From positions 1-11,258 of the forward strand of contig UQVP01000029.1 of the NCBI GenBank assembly GCA_900544605.1: a DNA stretch of 11,258 nucleotides. The letters are read 5' to 3'. The notes beneath the pieces were generated by a model. The model saw only the letters and a program-made list of their open reading frames with translations. It was not told the DNA's origin and did no database searches. The translations under genes and the position numbers were made by a program. The stretch comes from an uncultured Mycoplasmatota bacterium. GTDB lineage: Bacteria > Bacillota_I > Bacilli_A > RF39 > UBA660. Numbering within the stretch: position 1 is the stretch's first letter; every line of letters starts with the position of its first letter. Below, piece after piece: positions 6,702 to 11,258 of the stretch.

Positions 6702-9080
6702 ATGTTAAAACACAAAATGTTACGTGATATATTACAAAATAAATCACAATTTATAACTATTTTCTTGATGATTTTGATTGGTGTGATGGTTTATGTAGGA
6801 ATCGAATCATATATGGATGGTATGACAAACGCTGCTGATAAATTCTATCAAGAAAATAATGTACAAAATCTTAATGTTTTAGGAGAAAATTTTACTAGTG
6901 ATGATTTAGATAAAATAAAATCACTAGATAATGTAAATGATGCTGAAAGAAAATTAGTTGTTACTGGTATAGATGGTGATGACAAAGATAAAACATATTT
7001 AATTAGTTTTATTGAATCAAATAATATTTCTAAATTTTATGTTTTTGATGGCGAAGAATTTGATGTAAACAAAAAAGGTGTTTGGGTAGACAATTTTTAC
7101 GCTAAAGAAAATAATTTACATGTTGGTGATACTTTAAAAATAAAATATGATACTTTTATTTTAGAAGAAAAAATATTAGGCTTAATCAATGTCCCAGATC
7201 ATATATATGATGTTAAAGATGAATCTGAATTAATTCCGAACCGTAAAGTATTTGGATTTGTTTATTTATCAAGTAATGAAATACCAGAAGAATATATCAA
7301 AAGTATGGCTATGAGAAAATTAAATATTGATAATGAAGAAGTGTTTAATACTTATGTTCCAGACTTTGATTATAAAAAATATATTCCTTATAACTACGTA
7401 ATGGTTGATGTAAATAGTAAAGAGAATGTTAATAGTGTCAAGAATGATATTGAAGACAATGTAAAGAGTGCTTTAGCTATTGTTAAAATAGAAGACACAG
7501 CTTCTTACTTGATGTATCAAGGAGAAATTGATGAGGGAGCATCTTACGTTGGAATATTCTCTGGATTATTCTTATTTATCGCTTTACTTTCTGTTATCAC
7601 AACTATGACTAGAGTTGTAAAGAAACAAAAAATTCAAATTGGAACTTTAAAAGCTCTAGGATTTAAAAAATCTAAAATTTTATTACATTATGTAGGTTAT
7701 GGCTTCTTTGTATCATTACTTGCTTCAATATGTGGTATTTTACTTGGAAGATATTTTATTGGCGCCGTCTTCTTAGGCTTAGAAATGTCATTTTTTGAAG
7801 TTCCTAATGGAGTACCTATTATTAATAATTCTAGTTACGTAGTAGCAACTTTAGTAATTATTGTTGTTTCATTTATAACTTATTTGACTTGTTATAAATC
7901 ATTACGTAAAAATCCTGCCGAAACGCTTCGTACTGAGCTTCCTAAAGTAAAAAATGGTAGTTTAAATATTACAACTAAAGGTATATTTAAAAAACTAAGT
8001 TTTTCTAGCAAATGGAATTTAAGAGACGTTATTAGAAATAAGTTTAGAACAATAACGGGCGTAGTTGGAATTGTTGGTTGTTGTACATTAATTGTTTGTG
8101 CTTTTGGTATGCTTAATAGTATGAATCATTTTGTAAAATTACAATTTGACGACTTGTATAATTTTGATTATAAACTTACTTTAAAAAGTGATATTAAAAG
8201 TGAAGAGTTAAAAAACTTAGAAAATGAGTATGGTAATGCGACAAGTGAAACGTTAGGGATTGAAATAAAAGATGCAAATGGTGAAAGAAAAGCTAATACA
8301 ATATTTGTTACTGATGCTAAAGATATGGTTAGATTTCAAAATAAAAAAGATCAATTTATAAATATTGATTCTAAAGATGGTATTTATGTAACAAGTAAGC
8401 TTGCTGAAACAGAAGGGTATAAGATTGGTGATAAGATAAGTTGGCACATCTATGGTGACCAAACATACTATGAATCAGAAATTGTTGGCTTTAATAAAGA
8501 TCCACAAAATCAAAATTTAACTATGACTCGTGAATATATGGAAAGCTTAAATCTTTCATATCAACCAGATTCTTTATATACTAATAGTAATTTAAAGGAT
8601 ATAAAAGATATTAAAGGTGTTGAAGTAGTTCAAGACATTGCTTCTTTAAAAACTAGTATGGAATCAATGTTATCAATGATGAAAACAATGATTACTTTAA
8701 TTATTTGCTTTGCTATATTATTAGGTGCAGTTATTATTTATAACATGGGTATTTTATCCTATAGTGAAAAACAATATCAATTCGCAACTTTGAAAGTACT
8801 TGGATTTAAAGATAAACGTATTAAAAAAATATTTATTGAACAAAATATTTGGATAGCGTTCGCGTCTATTATTATTGGTCTTCCATCTGGATATTTCTTA
8901 ACTTCTTGGTTATTTAAACAATGCTTAGATGATAATTTTGATTTTAATGTTCATATTAATATTAGTACATATCTAATTGCAACCATAGGAACATTCTTAG
9001 TTGCATACTTAGTATCTAAGCTTTTAGCTAAAAAAATAAATAAAATAGATATGGTTAGTAGTTTGAAAGGGAATGAATAG
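6702..9080 (+). CDS. FtsX/MacB-type ABC transporter permease, two-domain
   Basis: A 792-residue membrane permease with two tandem FtsX-like halves. Helix 1 (about 16-34) is followed by a large extracytoplasmic domain (about 40-280), then helices near 283-303, 330-358 and 378-398. The second half repeats the plan: helix near 450-472, an extracytoplasmic domain (about 480-655), then helices near 661-682, 714-738 and 756-775. The cytoplasmic coupling segments are near copies, GTLKALGFKKSKI (314-326) and ATLKVLGFKDKRI (695-707), so one polypeptide supplies both halves of the transporter. I chose ATG 6702, one base after the ATPase stop and with GAGG at 6686-6689. A TTG at 6690 is in frame but has no ribosome site. 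Such permeases with TetR regulators are common in Bacillota and often handle toxic or lipid-like compounds; the substrate here is unknown. Confidence 0.93.
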   Translation: MLKHKMLRDILQNKSQFITIFLMILIGVMVYVGIESYMDGMTNAADKFYQENNVQNLNVLGENFTSDDLDKIKSLDNVNDAERKLVVTGIDGDDKDKTYLISFIESNNISKFYVFDGEEFDVNKKGVWVDNFYAKENNLHVGDTLKIKYDTFILEEKILGLINVPDHIYDVKDESELIPNRKVFGFVYLSSNEIPEEYIKSMAMRKLNIDNEEVFNTYVPDFDYKKYIPYNYVMVDVNSKENVNSVKNDIEDNVKSALAIVKIEDTASYLMYQGEIDEGASYVGIFSGLFLFIALLSVITTMTRVVKKQKIQIGTLKALGFKKSKILLHYVGYGFFVSLLASICGILLGRYFIGAVFLGLEMSFFEVPNGVPIINNSSYVVATLVIIVVSFITYLTCYKSLRKNPAETLRTELPKVKNGSLNITTKGIFKKLSFSSKWNLRDVIRNKFRTITGVVGIVGCCTLIVCAFGMLNSMNHFVKLQFDDLYNFDYKLTLKSDIKSEELKNLENEYGNATSETLGIEIKDANGERKANTIFVTDAKDMVRFQNKKDQFINIDSKDGIYVTSKLAETEGYKIGDKISWHIYGDQTYYESEIVGFNKDPQNQNLTMTREYMESLNLSYQPDSLYTNSNLKDIKDIKGVEVVQDIASLKTSMESMLSMMKTMITLIICFAILLGAVIIYNMGILSYSEKQYQFATLKVLGFKDKRIKKIFIEQNIWIAFASIIIGLPSGYFLTSWLFKQCLDDNFDFNVHINISTYLIATIGTFLVAYLVSKLLAKKINKIDMVSSLKGNE

Positions 9081-9094
9081 TATTCATTCTTTTT
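9071..9094 (+). terminator. Terminator of the ABC operon, containing the permease stop codon
   Basis: GAATGAATAGTATTCATTC (9071-9089) is a perfect 9-1-9 palindrome followed by TTTTT (9090-9094). In RNA it would form a stem of about 7 bp with a 5-base loop; two G-U and further A-U pairs can extend it with the preceding AAAGG. The TAG stop of the permease (9078-9080) lies in the loop. As the dyad also overlaps the putative cadA -35, it may double as a DNA operator. Confidence 0.7.
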
Positions 9095-9111
9095 CCAAAT
9101 TGTATTATAAT
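9083..9111 (+). promoter_or_regulatory. Probable promoter of the metal ATPase gene
   Basis: A perfect TATAAT lies at 9106-9111. At 17-bp spacing the -35 would be TTCATT (9083-9088), a weak match inside the right arm of the terminator palindrome. Transcription would begin near 9118, at the AAAGGTGAT ribosome site, so the leader is only about 9 bases. The -10 is well supported; the -35 is weak and may need an activator or relief of repression. Confidence 0.5.
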
Positions 9112-9126
9112 ATAAAAGGTGATAAT

Positions 9127-11151
9127 ATGACAAAATATAAATATAATATAAATAATCTTGATTGTGCCAACTGTGCAAGAGAAATAGAAGAATCATTAAA
9201 TAAACATACTGATTTTCATAATGTTGTTGTTAACTTTAATACATCAAAATTATCATATGAATCAGATAGAGATTTTACTATAAAAGAATTAAATAACTTA
9301 ATAAAAAAAGTAGAACCTGATGTTAGTGTTTCAAAAGAAGAAATAGAAGTAAAAAAAGAGTTTCATCTTTCTATTATATTGATTAGTTTACTAGTAGGTT
9401 TAGCTGGATACTTTTTAAAACTACCTCAGATAATTAAAATAGTACTATATATTATTTCTTATAGTATGCTTCTTTATAGAACAACTATAAATGCTATAAA
9501 ATTAATTGTTAAAAGTAAAACTATTAATGAAAACTTTTTAATTACTATATCTTGTATTGGAGCTTTGCTAGTAGGTGAAGTACTAGAAGGTATGATGGTA
9601 ATTGTTTTATATAGTATTGGTAAAATATTAGAAGAACGTGCTATTAATAAATCACGTCAGTCTATAAAAAGTTTACTTGATATAAAACAACCATACGCTA
9701 ATAAAAAATATAAAAGTAGTGTTAGAAAAATTGTTGTTGAAAAAATAGAACTTGGTGATATTTTAGTTGTTAAAAAAGGTGAAAAGATACCTGTTGATGG
9801 TATTATTGTTAAAGGTAAGACTAAGCTAGATACAGCTGCTCTTACCGGTGAAGCAGAACCAGTTTTAAAAACTAGAAATGATCAAGTATTATCTGGATGT
9901 ATAAATTTAGATGATGTTATAGAAATAAAAGCAACGTCATTGTTTGAAGATTCTACAGTTGCTAAAATATTAGATTTACTAGAAAGTGCTACTGATAAAA
10001 AAACAAAAACTGAAACAATTGTAACAAAAGTTAGTAAAGTATATACTCCAATAGTTGTTATTTTGGCTATCTTAATAATTATCTTTTTACCTTTATTTGG
10101 AGTGCCACTATCAGATAGTATATATCGTGCTTTAACTTTCTTAGTTATATCTTGTCCTTGTGCTATTGCAATTTCCATACCACTTTCATATTTTATGGGA
10201 ATAGGTGTATCAAGTAAAGAAGGTATCTTAATTAAAGGTAGTAATTACTTGGATAATTTAAGTAATGCTAAAAATATTATTTTTGATAAAACAGGGACAC
10301 TAACAAATGGATCATTTAGTGTTTCAAGGATAGACATTTTAGATAAAGCTTATAGTGAGAATGAAGTAATTGATATTCTAGTAAAAGGAGAGTCATTATC
10401 TAACCATCCCATTGCTAAATCAATTATGAATTTAAATACTAAAAAAATTAGTAATAAAGATGTAAAAAATTATAAAGAAATAGAAGGTAAAGGAATTACT
10501 TTTGATTTAAATAATAAACATATTTCTATTGGTAATAAAGTTCTTTGTAATTGTGATGAAGAAGCTTTATTACACCTAAATATCAATGGAAAACATATCG
10601 CTTCTATATTTATAAATGACGGAATTAAAGATAATGCTAAAGAAGTAATATCTGAGTTAAAAAGATTTGGTATAAAAACATATATGTTTACTGGAGATAA
10701 AAAAGAAGTAGCGTTAACAATTGGTAAAAAGTTAGAAATAGATAAAATAAAATATGAAATGTTACCAACAGATAAGTTTAGTAGTTTTGAAAAAATTGCT
10801 AAAAATAACGAAATAACAATATTTGTTGGTGATGGTATAAATGATGCTCCAGTTTTAAAAAGAGCAGATATAGGTATTTCAATGGGTAATGTTGGAACTG
10901 ATTCGGCCATTGAAGCTAGTGATATTGTTTTAATATCTGATGATTTATCTAAAATACCACAAGCTATAAAAATTTCTAAATATACTAAAAATGTCATCAA
11001 ACAAAATTTAATTTTTTCAATCTCTGTTAAAATCTTAATTTTACTTCTAAGTGTCTTAGGTCTTGCTAATATGTGGTTGGCAGTATTTGCTGATACAGGA
11101 GTAACATTACTTACTATTTTAAATGCTTTAAAAATACTTAAGAAAAAATAA
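9127..11151 (+). CDS. cadA: P1B-type heavy-metal ATPase, Zn/Cd/Pb class
   Basis: A 674-residue membrane pump that uses ATP to export divalent soft metals such as Zn, Cd and Pb. An N-terminal metal-binding domain carries LDCANC (C13, C16). The first helices lie at about 80-167. The actuator domain has TGEAEP with TGE at 240-242. The metal-site helix has CPC at 343-345. The phosphorylation motif DKTGT is at 387-391, the nucleotide-domain H-P pair at 427-428, and the hinge GDGINDAP at 568-575. In the last two helices K635 and DTG with D656 match the Lys and Asp ligands of the ZntA/CadA class, not the Cu class. I chose ATG 9127 because AAAGGTGAT precedes it; the in-frame ATG 9073 lies in the preceding terminator and upstream of the promoter. 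No cadC/czrA-type regulator is in the window. A terminator follows. Confidence 0.93.
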   Translation: MTKYKYNINNLDCANCAREIEESLNKHTDFHNVVVNFNTSKLSYESDRDFTIKELNNLIKKVEPDVSVSKEEIEVKKEFHLSIILISLLVGLAGYFLKLPQIIKIVLYIISYSMLLYRTTINAIKLIVKSKTINENFLITISCIGALLVGEVLEGMMVIVLYSIGKILEERAINKSRQSIKSLLDIKQPYANKKYKSSVRKIVVEKIELGDILVVKKGEKIPVDGIIVKGKTKLDTAALTGEAEPVLKTRNDQVLSGCINLDDVIEIKATSLFEDSTVAKILDLLESATDKKTKTETIVTKVSKVYTPIVVILAILIIIFLPLFGVPLSDSIYRALTFLVISCPCAIAISIPLSYFMGIGVSSKEGILIKGSNYLDNLSNAKNIIFDKTGTLTNGSFSVSRIDILDKAYSENEVIDILVKGESLSNHPIAKSIMNLNTKKISNKDVKNYKEIEGKGITFDLNNKHISIGNKVLCNCDEEALLHLNINGKHIASIFINDGIKDNAKEVISELKRFGIKTYMFTGDKKEVALTIGKKLEIDKIKYEMLPTDKFSSFEKIAKNNEITIFVGDGINDAPVLKRADIGISMGNVGTDSAIEASDIVLISDDLSKIPQAIKISKYTKNVIKQNLIFSISVKILILLLSVLGLANMWLAVFADTGVTLLTILNALKILKKK

Positions 11152-11169
11152 ATAAAAAATGTCAAGTTT

Positions 11170-11196
11170 AAGAAAGTGATTTTACTTTCTTTTTTT
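11170..11196 (+). terminator. Terminator of the metal ATPase gene
   Basis: AAGAAAGT (11170-11177) pairs perfectly with ACTTTCTT (11184-11191) around a GATTTT loop, running into a T tract at 11190-11196. It starts 19 bases after the stop codon. Confidence 0.88.
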
Positions 11197-11204
11197 GATA
11201 ATTA

Positions 11205-11233
11205 TTGACATAAATAGCTATAAATAGTACAAT
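11205..11233 (+). promoter_or_regulatory. Strong promoter reading out of the window
   Basis: A perfect TTGACA (11205-11210) is followed after exactly 17 bases by TACAAT (11228-11233), one base from consensus. Transcription would start near 11240 and run off the right edge into a gene that is not visible. No ribosome site or convincing start codon is seen before 11258. Confidence 0.8.
11211..11227. repeat. Short direct repeat filling a promoter spacer
   Basis: TAAATAG occurs at 11211-11217 and 11221-11227, ten bases (about one helical turn) apart, with CTA between. The centre also forms the perfect palindrome ATAGCTAT (11214-11221). Together they fill the whole 17-bp spacer of the edge promoter, a usual place for a repressor site. 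The repeat is short and AT-rich, so chance is possible. Confidence 0.45.
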
Positions 11234-11258
11234 TTTAGTGTAGTATGATGTATTAAAA

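Noticed and set aside
9073..9126. The longer metal-ATPase frame starting at ATG 9073
   Set aside because: The added 18 residues are encoded by the ABC-operon terminator and by the promoter region, and there is no ribosome site before 9073. AAAGGTGAT precedes ATG 9127.
10470..11165. A 231-codon open frame on the - strand opposite the metal ATPase, and similar long antisense frames elsewhere (e.g. 4612-4878, 9882-10178)
   Set aside because: They mirror well-supported genes with full family motifs, show low-complexity translations and lack ribosome sites. They are shadows of AT-rich coding sequence.
11159..11211. Outer inverted repeat ATGTCAA (11159-11165) and TTGACAT (11205-11211) around the last terminator
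   Set aside because: It is only 7 bp long, one arm is simply the -35 box, and the distance is large. Probably chance.

Overview
The window is AT-rich and densely packed, and it fits a low-GC Bacillota genome, perhaps an uncultured gut lineage of Bacilli or Erysipelotrichia type. The evidence is strong Shine-Dalgarno sites (GGAGG or AGGTGA types), near-consensus sigma-A promoters with 17-bp spacers, hairpin-plus-T terminators, and TAA or TAG stops throughout. Tryptophan is encoded by TGG and every reading frame is intact under the standard bacterial code. The taxonomic guess rests on style and gene content only.

Left edge (1-357): the 3' end of an unrecognised gene on the + strand, followed by a coding-like stretch in another frame that may be its displaced C-terminus, then a terminator (182-218). 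The promoter and ribosome binding site of the first operon follow.

First operon (358-5152, +): tRNA-dihydrouridine synthase, an RDD-family membrane protein, lysyl-tRNA synthetase (lysS), a histidine phosphatase and acetate kinase (ackA). Consecutive genes overlap by 1-8 bases or are 2 bases apart, so they are probably co-transcribed and translationally coupled. The dus-lysS neighbourhood is common in Bacillota; the RDD gene between them and the phosphatase/ackA tail are less standard. A hairpin terminator ends the operon, and a second one facing it ends the convergent tetR gene.

Regulated exporter module (5246-9080): a tetR-family repressor on the - strand diverges from a two-gene ABC operon (LolD/MacB-type ATPase plus an 8-helix FtsX/MacB-type permease). 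The 141-bp gap holds two well-formed divergent promoters and two related 22-bp dyads that look like operators. One touches the tetR -35 and sits next to the ABC -35; the other covers the ABC transcription start. This suggests a self-regulating repressor controlling an inducible export or envelope-stress system, although the ligand and substrate cannot be read from sequence.

Right part (9081-11258): a P1B-type ATPase of the Zn/Cd/Pb class with its own short promoter, a terminator, and then a near-consensus promoter reading out of the window. The hairpin ending the ABC operon contains the permease stop codon and overlaps the putative -35 of the metal ATPase, so it could be both a terminator and an operator. 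I see no RNA genes, CRISPR arrays or insertion sequences, and no wholly new system. The most informative structures are in the intergenic regions.
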